Shown here: piece by piece, positions 41,471 through 49,197 of the stretch
Position numbering within the stretch: position 1 is the first letter of the stretch
How the letters are laid out: each line of letters starts with the position of its first letter
Notes under the pieces: model-generated
Seen by the model: the letters and a program-made list of their open reading frames with translations, nothing else
Told to the model about the DNA's origin: nothing
Database searches by the model: none
Made by a program: the position numbers and the translations under genes
Assembly: GCA_023459495.1 (NCBI GenBank)
Contig: JAEWTL010000062.1
Coordinates: 62,001-126,000 of the forward strand
Reading direction: 5' to 3'
DNA length: 64,000 bases
Source of the DNA: Bacillota bacterium
Lineage (GTDB): Bacteria; Bacillota; Clostridia; Christensenellales; SZUA-584

Positions 41471-42232
41471 ATGGCGGAATGGAACGCGGAACAATATCTG
41501 AAATTTGCAGGTGAGCGCACCAGGCCTGCCCTCGACCTTGCCGCCCGCATCCCGGTTGAAACGCCGGGGCGCATCGTGGACATCGGCTGCGGCCCGGGCA
41601 ACAGCACAGAGGTGCTGGCGCACCGGTTTCCGGACGCGCACATATTAGGTGTGGACAATTCGGAAGAGATGATAACCGCCGCGCGGACCGCCCATCCGGA
41701 ACTGGAATTCGCGATCTGCGACGCTTCCACGGAGCTGGAGACGCTGGGCACCGGCTTCGATGTGGCGTTTTCCAATGCGTGCATCCAATGGGTGCCGGAC
41801 CATCCGGCGCTGCTGCCCCGCATGCTTGCACTGCTCCGGCCGGGCGGTGTGCTGGCCATCCAAATCCCGCACAACTTCGACGAACCCATTCATCGCATCA
41901 TCAAAGAAGTATCCGGCGTGTGGTTACATGGGCGCAACCCCCGCATCTTTTACACGCTCACGCCGGACGAATATTATGACCTTCTCGCGCCTGTTGCCTC
42001 GTCGTTCTGCATGTGGCAGACCACTTATTTTCATATCATGCGGTCCCATGAGGACATCATGGAGTGGTACCGCGGCACGGGCCTTCGGCCCTATCTTGCT
42101 CTGCTGCCCGAGGCTGACCGCCCCGCCTTTGAGCGCGAGATTTTTGAGCGCGTCGCCGCGGCGTATCCCAGGCAAAAAAACGGCGACATCCTGTTCCGCT
42201 TTCCGCGTCTGTTCCTGCTCGCCACGCGGTAA
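41471..42232 (+). CDS. tam: Trans-aconitate 2-methyltransferase-like enzyme
   Basis: 253-residue SAM-dependent methyltransferase. Motif I is IVDIGCGPGNSTEVLA near 36-51; VDNSEEMI near 62 and FSNACIQWVPDH near 97 are typical of Tam, as is LAIQIPHNFDEPIH near 132. Tam methylates trans-aconitate, a by-product of aconitase. Ten bases after the ZIP gene; it may be in the same transcript without being linked in function. An alternative small-acid substrate is possible. Confidence 0.85.
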   Translation: MAEWNAEQYLKFAGERTRPALDLAARIPVETPGRIVDIGCGPGNSTEVLAHRFPDAHILGVDNSEEMITAARTAHPELEFAICDASTELETLGTGFDVAFSNACIQWVPDHPALLPRMLALLRPGGVLAIQIPHNFDEPIHRIIKEVSGVWLHGRNPRIFYTLTPDEYYDLLAPVASSFCMWQTTYFHIMRSHEDIMEWYRGTGLRPYLALLPEADRPAFEREIFERVAAAYPRQKNGDILFRFPRLFLLATR

Positions 42233-42261
42233 AGCACTGGGATGACCCGTCCCTGTTTTTA

Positions 42262-43320
42262 TTATTCCGGTTCCGCAGCTGTGCGGAAGACAAGGCTGCC
42301 GTTCCCCGGCAGGCCGAACGCCGCAAAGTACTTTTGCTCCAGCGGTATCCACTCGCTCATAAACCGGGCGTGCATTGCCGCTCCGTTGCGCGCCATGATG
42401 CGTCGGCTCTGCTCCCCCGGATCGATATCCAGGAAAATCGCAAGGTCGTAGTTCATTGGGGACAACGCCGGGTGCAGGCTGTAAGCTCCTTCCACGATGC
42501 TAAGCGGCTTTGGCTCCACCTTCACCGGCGTCAGTTCGCCGGTTTTGCAGCTGTAGGCGTGGTATTCAAACGCTTCCCCGCCCAAAATTCCCGGTATCAC
42601 TTCCGCCGCAAAGCGCTCATAGTCCACGTTGCCGCCCGGCTCAGACAGCCGCTGCGATGTTTTGCGCTCCTGCGGCAAAAAGAAGTCGTCCATGTGGTAT
42701 ACGTTTGCGTTGTACACATCCGCGATCAGCTCCGCGAGCGTGGTCTTGCCCGAAGCGCTTCCGCCGTCGATGGCGACGCGGACAGGATTATCTTGCGCCA
42801 GCAGCATATCGATGCGGCAGAATGCCTCGACGTATTCGCGGTAAATCGTGCTCACTACGCGGTATGCCGGGTGATAGGCTTTGCGGTAGGTTTCACTGTG
42901 GCTGACGGGCGGGTAACCCTTCTCTTTCAACTCTGCAATGTAAGCCGCCGTCTCAATTTCACCAAAGGGCAGCAACCCCTCGCGGCAGCAATCCAACAGA
43001 ACGGCAAGCTTCTCTTCAAAGCGCGTAGCATCGCCTCGTACGGCGTTTGCCGTATTCACAAAAAAGCGGTTCGCCGTGGATGTGGAAAGGCCGAGCGCGT
43101 CCATCGCGCCAAGGTACATCCGGCACAGTCCATCGCCTATGGTTTCAAACGCAAGCGGAGGCACGCCTGCGGTTATGGCCGCGCGGCGCTCCTCCTCCAT
43201 TCTTGCTTCGCTTTGGGCAGAATCCGCAATCAGGTGTCCGCCCGCAAATTCACTTTGATAGATCAGCTTGACCATATCCGCCGCTTCCATGGCGGGATAG
43301 CGGCCAAAGTGATTAAGCAA
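42262..43320 (-). CDS. Uridine kinase-like P-loop kinase
   Basis: 352 residues. The first 170 residues are helical with no recognised domain. Residues 180-350 form a P-loop kinase of the uridine kinase/phosphoribulokinase group: VAIDGGSASGKTT (Walker A near 182-194), YHMDDFFLP near 212, and a late FLDIDPGEQSRRIMAR near 303 that resembles the lid. The start overlaps the stop of the ECF S-component gene by eight bases, so the kinase may trap an imported vitamin or nucleoside by phosphorylation; this is inference. Confidence 0.8.
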   Translation of the reverse strand: MLNHFGRYPAMEAADMVKLIYQSEFAGGHLIADSAQSEARMEEERRAAITAGVPPLAFETIGDGLCRMYLGAMDALGLSTSTANRFFVNTANAVRGDATRFEEKLAVLLDCCREGLLPFGEIETAAYIAELKEKGYPPVSHSETYRKAYHPAYRVVSTIYREYVEAFCRIDMLLAQDNPVRVAIDGGSASGKTTLAELIADVYNANVYHMDDFFLPQERKTSQRLSEPGGNVDYERFAAEVIPGILGGEAFEYHAYSCKTGELTPVKVEPKPLSIVEGAYSLHPALSPMNYDLAIFLDIDPGEQSRRIMARNGAAMHARFMSEWIPLEQKYFAAFGLPGNGSLVFRTAAEPE

Positions 43321-43876
43321 CAGCTCCCGTATTTCCGTTTTGTGATACCTCTTGTACGATTTTCGTTTTTCGCAGCGCGATCATCAGCGCAGGAACGAGG
43401 ACGATTTGAATCAGAATGCCTATCCACACCATCAGCACCGCGCCTGACAGAAAAGCCTGCCATGTAAATGCCGTTTCGCCAAAGCCGAACAGCACATAGC
43501 TGACGCCGCCCCAAACCAGCCGTCCGCCAAGCATGGCAAGAATCAGTGCGGCATAGATGAAACCGATCTTTTTGGGCAGCACGCGGTAGAAAATGCCCGC
43601 AAGCAGTCCATACGCCGCCAGTTCAAATGCCATCGCAACGGCACTGGGAAACAGGGCGGGCATACCGGTAATGGTGCTGTTCAGCAGCGGAGTGATGACA
43701 CCCACGGCCAAACCCCAAAAGGGCCCGCAGATGAAGCCGCACAGCAGCACAGGGATGTGCATCGGCAGCAGCGTCCAGCCCATGGGGATCATGTGCCCGA
43801 TCAGCAGGGGCAGCAACAGTCCGAGGGCCAAAAACATGGCCGCAAGCAGCATTCTTCTCAATTTGATGTTTTTCAT
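43313..43876 (-). CDS. ECF transporter substrate-binding S component
   Basis: 187 residues with about six hydrophobic segments and a short basic N-terminus (MKNIKLRRM). The Gly/Pro-rich core has GHMIPMGWTLLPMHIPVLLCG (residues 27-46 shown in part: MGWTLLPMHIPVLL) and GPFWGLAVGVITPLLNS near 52, characteristic of ECF S components. It would bind a vitamin or cofactor precursor and share a common energising module encoded elsewhere. Substrate not identifiable. GGAGG precedes ATG 43876. Coupled to the kinase gene downstream. Confidence 0.85.
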   Translation of the reverse strand: MKNIKLRRMLLAAMFLALGLLLPLLIGHMIPMGWTLLPMHIPVLLCGFICGPFWGLAVGVITPLLNSTITGMPALFPSAVAMAFELAAYGLLAGIFYRVLPKKIGFIYAALILAMLGGRLVWGGVSYVLFGFGETAFTWQAFLSGAVLMVWIGILIQIVLVPALMIALRKTKIVQEVSQNGNTGAVA

Positions 43877-43889
43877 TACAGCCTCCAAA

Positions 43890-43946
43890 ATAAAAAGTAC
43901 CATGAAAATGGTCCTCCTTCAGGAGGCGCATATACCTTCATGGTAT
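43890..43946 (-). promoter_or_regulatory. Hairpin-rich leader of the ECF S-component gene
   Basis: Three short hairpins follow one another on the minus strand: ATACC-GGTAT (43932-43946), CCTCC-GGAGG (43913-43926) and ACCAT-ATGGT (43899-43912). The last is followed by a T run (43890-43898) and then the ribosome binding site. This could be an attenuator or riboswitch platform; I do not recognise a known riboswitch class. Confidence 0.4.
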
Positions 43947-44019
43947 CATTTCACATGGAGACGCCGACTTCATGCCGGTTCATGGTCTATTTAACCATAC
44001 ATCACCCTGCCCGTCAAGC

Positions 44020-44049
44020 TTGACATCATTGCTTCCGGGGCGGTATAGT
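44020..44049 (+). promoter_or_regulatory. Promoter of the GNAT gene
   Basis: TTGACA (44020-44025) and TATAGT (44044-44049) are 18 bases apart; the transcript would begin within a few bases of ATG 44057. Confidence 0.6.
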
Positions 44050-44056
44050 ACAGGCG

Positions 44057-44524
44057 ATGCAGAAGGCAAATCGGCACATCAGCATGCGCATTACAGGCCG
44101 GGACGATGCGGATTTTCTGCGGCTGACAGAAGATCTCGTGGCTGAATATGTGGCGCTCTACGGCGAAGAAGCGCTGGATTTCTGTCCCGACGAAGCGCTG
44201 GCAGACGTGGTATGCGCCGCGGTTGCATATGACGGGAATGATGCCGCAGCGAGCGGAGCGTTGCGCCGTCTTGATTCGCACACCGCGGAGCTGATGCGCA
44301 TCTATGTGCGTCCGGTGTTTCGCCGCCAGGGTCTCGGCGCGCAGCTCGTGGACGCTTTGGAACGCGAGGCAAAGCGACTTGGCTTTATGCGTCTGACGCT
44401 CGTCACGGGCCTCGACATGCCCGCCGCACTTGCACTGTATGAGCGTCTTGGATACACACGAATCGAAAGCTACGGCCCAATGCGGGACGACCCGCTTTGC
44501 GTTTGCATGGGAAAGACACTTTAA
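44057..44524 (+). CDS. GNAT family N-acetyltransferase
   Basis: 155 residues. The acetyl-CoA site is VRPVFRRQGLGAQLVDALE (R-x-x-G-x-G/A near 97-107), preceded by strand LMRIYVRP and followed by LALYERLGY. Substrate unknown. The ATG at 44057 nearly coincides with the predicted transcript start, so either this is a leaderless message or the true start is ATG 44084 (MRITGRDD). The PPC-domain gene begins 13 bases downstream. Confidence 0.82.
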   Translation: MQKANRHISMRITGRDDADFLRLTEDLVAEYVALYGEEALDFCPDEALADVVCAAVAYDGNDAAASGALRRLDSHTAELMRIYVRPVFRRQGLGAQLVDALEREAKRLGFMRLTLVTGLDMPAALALYERLGYTRIESYGPMRDDPLCVCMGKTL

Positions 44525-44537
44525 CAGGAGGAGCAAT

Positions 44538-44963
44538 ATGGAATACAGGCGCTATTCGGATACTATTATCGCACGGCTCAACCGCGGCGAAGAAGTGATC
44601 GCGTCGCTCTCGGAGTTGTGCGAGCGTGAGCAGATAAAGCTGGGCAGCGTGAATGCCATCGGCGCGGTGAATGAAGCCACCGTCGGCTGCTTCGATACCA
44701 ACGAAAAGAAATATTACGCGAAGGATTACAAGGGCATTTACGAGATTGCCAGCCTGATGGGCACCATCAGCGCACATGACGGCAAGCCCTATCTGCACCT
44801 CCACACAGTGATTGCGGATAAGGAAGGCGCAGCTGTGGGCGGACATCTGAGCCGCGCAATCGTCAGTGCCACGTGTGAAGTTGTCATCCATGCGCTTCCG
44901 GGCCGTGCAGGGCGCCTTTTCTCGGAGGAGACCGGCCTTAACCTGATCACCTTCGAAGACTGA
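44538..44963 (+). CDS. PPC/DUF296 domain protein
   Basis: 141 residues. A single PCC/PPC (DUF296) domain: IARLNRGEEVIASLSELCE near 11-29, GSVNAIGAVNEATVGCFD near 37, and the metal-ligand strand PYLHLHTVIA near 83 with H-x-H. Bacterial stand-alone members form trimers and are annotated as DNA-binding or metal-binding, with no confirmed function. AGGAGGAGC precedes ATG 44538. Followed by a terminator. Confidence 0.87.
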   Translation: MEYRRYSDTIIARLNRGEEVIASLSELCEREQIKLGSVNAIGAVNEATVGCFDTNEKKYYAKDYKGIYEIASLMGTISAHDGKPYLHLHTVIADKEGAAVGGHLSRAIVSATCEVVIHALPGRAGRLFSEETGLNLITFED

Positions 44964-44974
44964 ACACCACCATT

Positions 44975-45010
44975 AAGCGGGTGCGGCGCAATGTCCGGGC
45001 CTGCTTTTTT
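44975..45010 (+). terminator. Terminator after the PPC-domain gene
   Basis: AAGCGGG (44975-44981) pairs with CCTGCTT (45000-45006), one G-T pair, followed by TTTTTT. Confidence 0.6.
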
Positions 45011-45014
45011 ATGC

Positions 45015-45044
45015 GCATAAATCATAACGCTTCAAACCATGCTA
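45015..45044 (+). promoter_or_regulatory. Sigma-G-like promoter of ger operon 2
   Basis: GCATA (45015-45019) and CATGCTA (45038-45044) are separated by 18 bases, the layout of forespore sigma-G promoters (GHATR-18-CATnnTA). The start codon is 30 bases downstream. Confidence 0.5.
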
Positions 45045-45074
45045 ACTTATTATAATGAAAGTTTGGAGACGGGG

Positions 45075-46580
45075 ATGGGGCGTTACCGAGGCAGCGAAAT
45101 GCATCCGCAGGAGGATGATGGGCTAAAGCAGCTGCCGCTTACATCGGAGGAACTACAAAAGCTGTTTTCATCGAGCGCGGACGTCGTATTCCGCGTCGTA
45201 CAGCTGCGCAGCCGCGTTCCGCTAAATGTTACACTCGTATATGTAGATGGTCTCACAGACCAGAAGATGATCGACGACAACGTGATCAGACCGCTCTCCG
45301 GCGGCGTCTTTCAGGCGTGCAGCACATTGGCAGAGGCATTTAAGCTATCGCAGGACGGTGCACTGGAGGTATCGGTTGTCACCGCCGCATCCGACATGGC
45401 CATCGCGGTATCCGCTTTGCTTTCCGGCAAAGCATTGCTGTGCTTTGACAAGCTGCAAAGCATACTGACGCTTTCAACCATCAAGTTCGAAAAGCGTACC
45501 GTAGATACTGCCACTGAGGAAGTCCCATACCGTGCCGCCAAGGAAAGCTTCGTCGAGACACTGCGAATCAACACTGCGCTGCTGCGCAGGAAGATTTCCA
45601 GTTCCAGCCTCGTGTTGGAGGAAACCACGGCGGGACGTCAGAGCAACACGCGCATCTGCATCGCATACATGCGCAACATCTGCAACGAGTCGTTTATTAC
45701 CGAAGTCCGTAAAAACATTGGAGAAATCAATCAGGACTGTGTGGCATCCATTCAGGATATCACCGCGAACGTCGTTCGGAAAAAATTACCGCTATTCCCC
45801 ATTGCCGTCGTTACAGAAAAACCGGAGATCTGCGCCCGGCTTCTGCTTGAAGGCAGGATCGCCGTGATTGCCGCAGAGTTGCCCTATGCAATGATCTTTC
45901 CTGCGGTGTTTAACGATTTCTTCCAAGCCTCCGGCGACTATTCCGTTAACTTCGCAACGATGACTTTTTTCCGCCTGCTGCGATATCTCTGTTTTATTTT
46001 GAGTATCACCTTTCCCGGTTTCTTTATCTCCATGGTGATGTATCACCCCGAGATGATCCCATATGACCTTGCTATACGCATCGCCGCAACACGCAGCGGC
46101 GTACCCTTCTCCGTGTTTATCGAGGCAATTGCCATGTCGTTTGCATTTTTTGCGTTGCTGCAGGCGAGCCTGATGATCGTCCAGAACGTCGGTGGCGCAG
46201 TCTCGATCGTGGGCGGTCTTGTTCTTGGGCAGGCTGCCATCAGCGCGGGGCTCGTTTCACCTGCAGTCATCGTGATTGTCGCCGCATCTTCCATTTTTTC
46301 CCTCGTGGTGCCACTCAAAGAACTCAATATGGTGGGGTGGATTTCTCAGTTTATCTGCACGGCCTTCAGTGCGCTTCTTGGCCTGCTCGGCCTCGTGATC
46401 GTGCTGCTTACCATATTGTTCATGCTGGCAAGGCTTACGCCGCTGGGCGTCCCATACCTTGCGCCTTTCGCAGGTACGCGGCATTCACAGCTTTCCGATA
46501 CGTTCATCAAGGCTCCGGAAAATCTCATCAAAGATCGGCCTTTGTTCTTAAGCCCCAAGAACCGCCGGAGGAGGTCCTGA
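45075..46580 (+). CDS. gerA: Spore germination protein GerA subunit, operon 2
   Basis: 501 residues. The soluble N-terminal half has VVFRVVQLRSR near 37, YRAAKESFVETLRINTALLR (residues about 155-174) and RICIAYMRNICNE near 194; the membrane half has LAIRIAATRSGVPFSVFIEA near 330-349 and VGGAVSIVGGLVLGQAAISA near 373-392. These match the A subunits of germinant receptors. The N-terminus differs strongly from the operon 1 copy, so the two receptors probably sense different germinants. ATG 45075 follows GGAG by six bases. It opens the operon gerA-gerC-small protein-gerB. Confidence 0.95.
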   Translation: MGRYRGSEMHPQEDDGLKQLPLTSEELQKLFSSSADVVFRVVQLRSRVPLNVTLVYVDGLTDQKMIDDNVIRPLSGGVFQACSTLAEAFKLSQDGALEVSVVTAASDMAIAVSALLSGKALLCFDKLQSILTLSTIKFEKRTVDTATEEVPYRAAKESFVETLRINTALLRRKISSSSLVLEETTAGRQSNTRICIAYMRNICNESFITEVRKNIGEINQDCVASIQDITANVVRKKLPLFPIAVVTEKPEICARLLLEGRIAVIAAELPYAMIFPAVFNDFFQASGDYSVNFATMTFFRLLRYLCFILSITFPGFFISMVMYHPEMIPYDLAIRIAATRSGVPFSVFIEAIAMSFAFFALLQASLMIVQNVGGAVSIVGGLVLGQAAISAGLVSPAVIVIVAASSIFSLVVPLKELNMVGWISQFICTAFSALLGLLGLVIVLLTILFMLARLTPLGVPYLAPFAGTRHSQLSDTFIKAPENLIKDRPLFLSPKNRRRRS

Positions 46581-47749
46581 TGGCCAGAAAATGTGTTTTG
46601 TTAATGCTGGCGGCAGCGATGCTCTTCGCGTCGGGATGCGCACTTCCCGAGCCGTACGCTTTAGAAGACATCCAGAACATACTGATCATTGGCGTCGATA
46701 TGGAAGACGGGGACATCAAACTGACCGCCGTACTCGACAGGATCGAAGTGAGCAGCGAGCCCGGCAAGGAACAGATCACCACGCAGGTATACGTATCGAC
46801 AGGGGAAACAGTATTTGACGCCAAACGCAAGCTGCATGCCTATTCCGAGAAGCGCGCGTCCTGGTTTCACTTGAAATATATTATTATCGGTGAGGAAGTA
46901 GCGGAACAGAATATCGGAGACGTACTGGATTTCTTTTGCGAGAATGATGAAAACCGCTTCCTGCATCAGCTGATCGTATCAAAGGGGATGTCGGCATCAG
47001 ATTTTCTGATAGAAGCTGCAGCGAACAATAAGGAACTGGTCAACGACTTGGATGCACTGTTCAAACAGGTTGACCAAACCGGTGAATCATCTGCGGTACA
47101 CCTGCTCGATTATGCCGCGTCATGCGAATGCAAGTGGGGTCAGCTTTATATACCCACGATTGAGTTAATCGATAACGCGCACTACAACTCCGGTGAGTCA
47201 GGCGATGAGAACGCTTCGCCGATTGCGAGGCTGAGCGGATATGCGTTGTTTCGTGAAAGCCAGCTGGCTTGCTATCTCGATGCCCATCAGGCCATGGGGC
47301 TCAACTTTGTCATTAATAAAATCAAGAGCGCGGAGATTACTGTGACTGATATGCACGGCCATCTCATTTCGTTGGAGGTGGTGAAGAGCAAAGCCAGCAT
47401 CAAGCCCAAACTGGACGGTGCGCCTTCGGCGACCATCAGCGTGGTGGTTGACACATTCATGGTGGAATACCATGACCCCACCGACTCAACTTCGGACGAA
47501 TTTATCCAATATGTTGAAGCACAGCAAAGTGCTTATGTTACAGGCATCATCGCGAGTGCGCTTGAAGCAGCTAAAAATTGCGGCTCGGATGTATTTGGAA
47601 TCGGCAGCGCACTTCATCATGCTTATCCCGTAAAAAGCGAACCGTACAAAGAAAATTGGAATGATATTTTTTCCACAATGGAGATCGCCATCGAAGTTAA
47701 ATCCAAAGTACAATGCACCTACGACATGCTTAATGCACCGGGGCGGTAA
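46580..47749 (+). CDS. gerC: Ger(x)C family germination lipoprotein, operon 2
   Basis: 389 residues. Signal peptide ending in lipobox FASGC (Cys near 20), then ALEDIQNILIIGVDMEDG. Other marks are GETVFDAKRKLHAYSEKRAS near 76 and the late VYGI-like VFGIGSALHHAYP near 338. Lipid-anchored on the outer face of the spore inner membrane. Start and gerA stop share one base (TGATG). The frame open upstream to 46337 is antisense-like overlap with gerA and is not used. Confidence 0.93.
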   Translation: MARKCVLLMLAAAMLFASGCALPEPYALEDIQNILIIGVDMEDGDIKLTAVLDRIEVSSEPGKEQITTQVYVSTGETVFDAKRKLHAYSEKRASWFHLKYIIIGEEVAEQNIGDVLDFFCENDENRFLHQLIVSKGMSASDFLIEAAANNKELVNDLDALFKQVDQTGESSAVHLLDYAASCECKWGQLYIPTIELIDNAHYNSGESGDENASPIARLSGYALFRESQLACYLDAHQAMGLNFVINKIKSAEITVTDMHGHLISLEVVKSKASIKPKLDGAPSATISVVVDTFMVEYHDPTDSTSDEFIQYVEAQQSAYVTGIIASALEAAKNCGSDVFGIGSALHHAYPVKSEPYKENWNDIFSTMEIAIEVKSKVQCTYDMLNAPGR

Positions 47750-47762
47750 GGAGGGTACGGAT

Positions 47763-47960
47763 TTGCTGATCGCGCTTGGGATACTGGCCATTGCCTCGGT
47801 TTTTGAAGTGCGCCATCTGATCAAAGCCGGCGAAAAAAAAGAGGCAGTAATATACCTGTGCATCATCGCGATGACGCTGGCCCTCAGCACCTATCTTGCG
47901 CTTACGCCACTGTTTTACAGCTTTGCCCGCATGATGGAGACACTTTTCGGCGTACAATGA
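47763..47960 (+). CDS. Small two-helix membrane protein, GerD-type (D-subunit) candidate
   Basis: 65 residues starting at TTG 47763, seven bases after AAGGAGGG. It is almost all membrane: helix 1 LLIALGILAIASVFEV, a charged turn HLIKAGEKKEA, helix 2 VIYLCIIAMTLALSTYLAL, then an amphipathic tail. Germinant-receptor operons in some Bacillus species carry a small D subunit of this size with two membrane segments that tunes receptor activity. Position between gerC and gerB with tight spacing on both sides supports the same role here. No conserved motif to confirm family. Confidence 0.65.
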   Translation: MLIALGILAIASVFEVRHLIKAGEKKEAVIYLCIIAMTLALSTYLALTPLFYSFARMMETLFGVQ

Positions 47961-47970
47961 CGGAGGCGGT

Positions 47971-49122
47971 ATGAACGTAACCAACAACAATAAAATCTCG
48001 CTGACAAACATGCTGCTTATCTATGTCGCAGCGATGTATACACCCAACATTCGTTATCTGCTGAAAACGAGTACGCTGGTGGCGAAGCAGGCCGCGTGGC
48101 TGTCTCCCATAGCCAGCCTCATCGTATTTGTGCCACTGCTCGCCGTACTCTGCCGCGTTATGAAAGCGTTTGAAGGCCAATCGCTTGTTCAGATCATGTG
48201 CCGCGTATTCGGCAAATTTATCGGCAAAACGCTGGCAGTAGTGCTTATGCTGTGGCTGTTCATCATTTTGTCTCTGTATGTGAAATACGCAGGCGAGACG
48301 ACGGTCACCACCGTTTACGTCGGCACCGATATCAGGCTGATACTGTTCATCTCCGTAACCCTCACAGCAGTCATGCTGCGCAGCGGGTTGCCCGTATTTT
48401 CCCGTATGAGCACGATACTGTTCGTTGTGTCTTTGGTGCAGTCCATTATTATCATTGCTCTTCTCTTTATCGAATTCGACCCGCGCTACGTGACGCCCAT
48501 CAGCACAGCGGATATCGGACCGGTGATGAGTTCGATCGTGTATCCAATGACCACGTTCACGTACATCACCTTCTTCTTTATATTCAACGACCAAATCCGA
48601 TACGACAAGAAGTATACAAGCAAATTTATCATCACCGGGACATTTTTACCTTCATATACTATGGTTATGCTGTTGGCAACGCTGGGCGTGTTCAGCGCAA
48701 GCCTCGTGAATAAGCTCAAGTTCCCGTTTCATTCCGCCGTGGAGAATATATCGGTGTTCGGTGGCAGCTCAGGGGTCGAGTCGCTGTTCATTTCAATCTG
48801 GATGATGCTCGAATTCGTTGTAATCTCCTCATTTGCTTATATGGTGGTGAGGCTGCTCCGTGAAATATTCGGCCTGAAGCGGGAAGTGCCGCTGCTCACC
48901 GCCGTAATGGGATTTGCCTTTGTGTTTTCCATCTATCTCTGCGCGGATGTCTTTGAGTTGATTAAGTTTTCCCAATTCGTCGCTCCCTGGTTCAACCTGT
49001 CGCTGGGGCTGGGCATACCCTTCGCGCTGTTCTTCACCGCCAAGGCGCGCAAGATGCTGCCCCCTCTTCCCAAGCGTCAGCGTAAAAAGCAGGCTGTCAA
49101 GCAGCCCGTCCCACAGCCGTAA
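47971..49122 (+). CDS. gerB: GerB-type germination permease, operon 2
   Basis: 383 residues with about ten membrane helices. It starts NNNKISLTNMLLIYVAAMYT, with LKTSTLVAKQAAWLSPIASL (about 32-51) and a YDKKYTSKFIITGTFLPSYT segment (about 212-231) that match endospore germination permeases. The C-terminal tail is basic (LPKRQRKKQAVKQP). GGAGG precedes the ATG. It would carry the germinant-binding site of the second receptor. Confidence 0.93.
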   Translation: MNVTNNNKISLTNMLLIYVAAMYTPNIRYLLKTSTLVAKQAAWLSPIASLIVFVPLLAVLCRVMKAFEGQSLVQIMCRVFGKFIGKTLAVVLMLWLFIILSLYVKYAGETTVTTVYVGTDIRLILFISVTLTAVMLRSGLPVFSRMSTILFVVSLVQSIIIIALLFIEFDPRYVTPISTADIGPVMSSIVYPMTTFTYITFFFIFNDQIRYDKKYTSKFIITGTFLPSYTMVMLLATLGVFSASLVNKLKFPFHSAVENISVFGGSSGVESLFISIWMMLEFVVISSFAYMVVRLLREIFGLKREVPLLTAVMGFAFVFSIYLCADVFELIKFSQFVAPWFNLSLGLGIPFALFFTAKARKMLPPLPKRQRKKQAVKQPVPQP

Positions 49123-49127
49123 GCGGT

Positions 49128-49156
49128 TTGAACCACCCGGATGAATATGGTATAAT
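49128..49156 (+). promoter_or_regulatory. Promoter of the M32 carboxypeptidase gene
   Basis: TTGAAC (49128-49133), 17 bases, TATAAT (49151-49156) with TGG in front: a near-consensus vegetative promoter 42 bases before the start codon. Confidence 0.85.
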
Positions 49157-49197
49157 TCGTTATATTAAGCTTGGGCAACAGCCCGGAAAGAGGGATC

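Noticed and set aside
42334..43467. 377-codon open frame on the plus strand
   Set aside because: Antisense to the kinase gene with its P-loop motif; no protein-like features.
43921..44020. FMN riboswitch, suggested by a GGGCAGGGTGA stretch on the minus strand
   Set aside because: The other conserved FMN riboswitch segments are missing and the following helices do not match.
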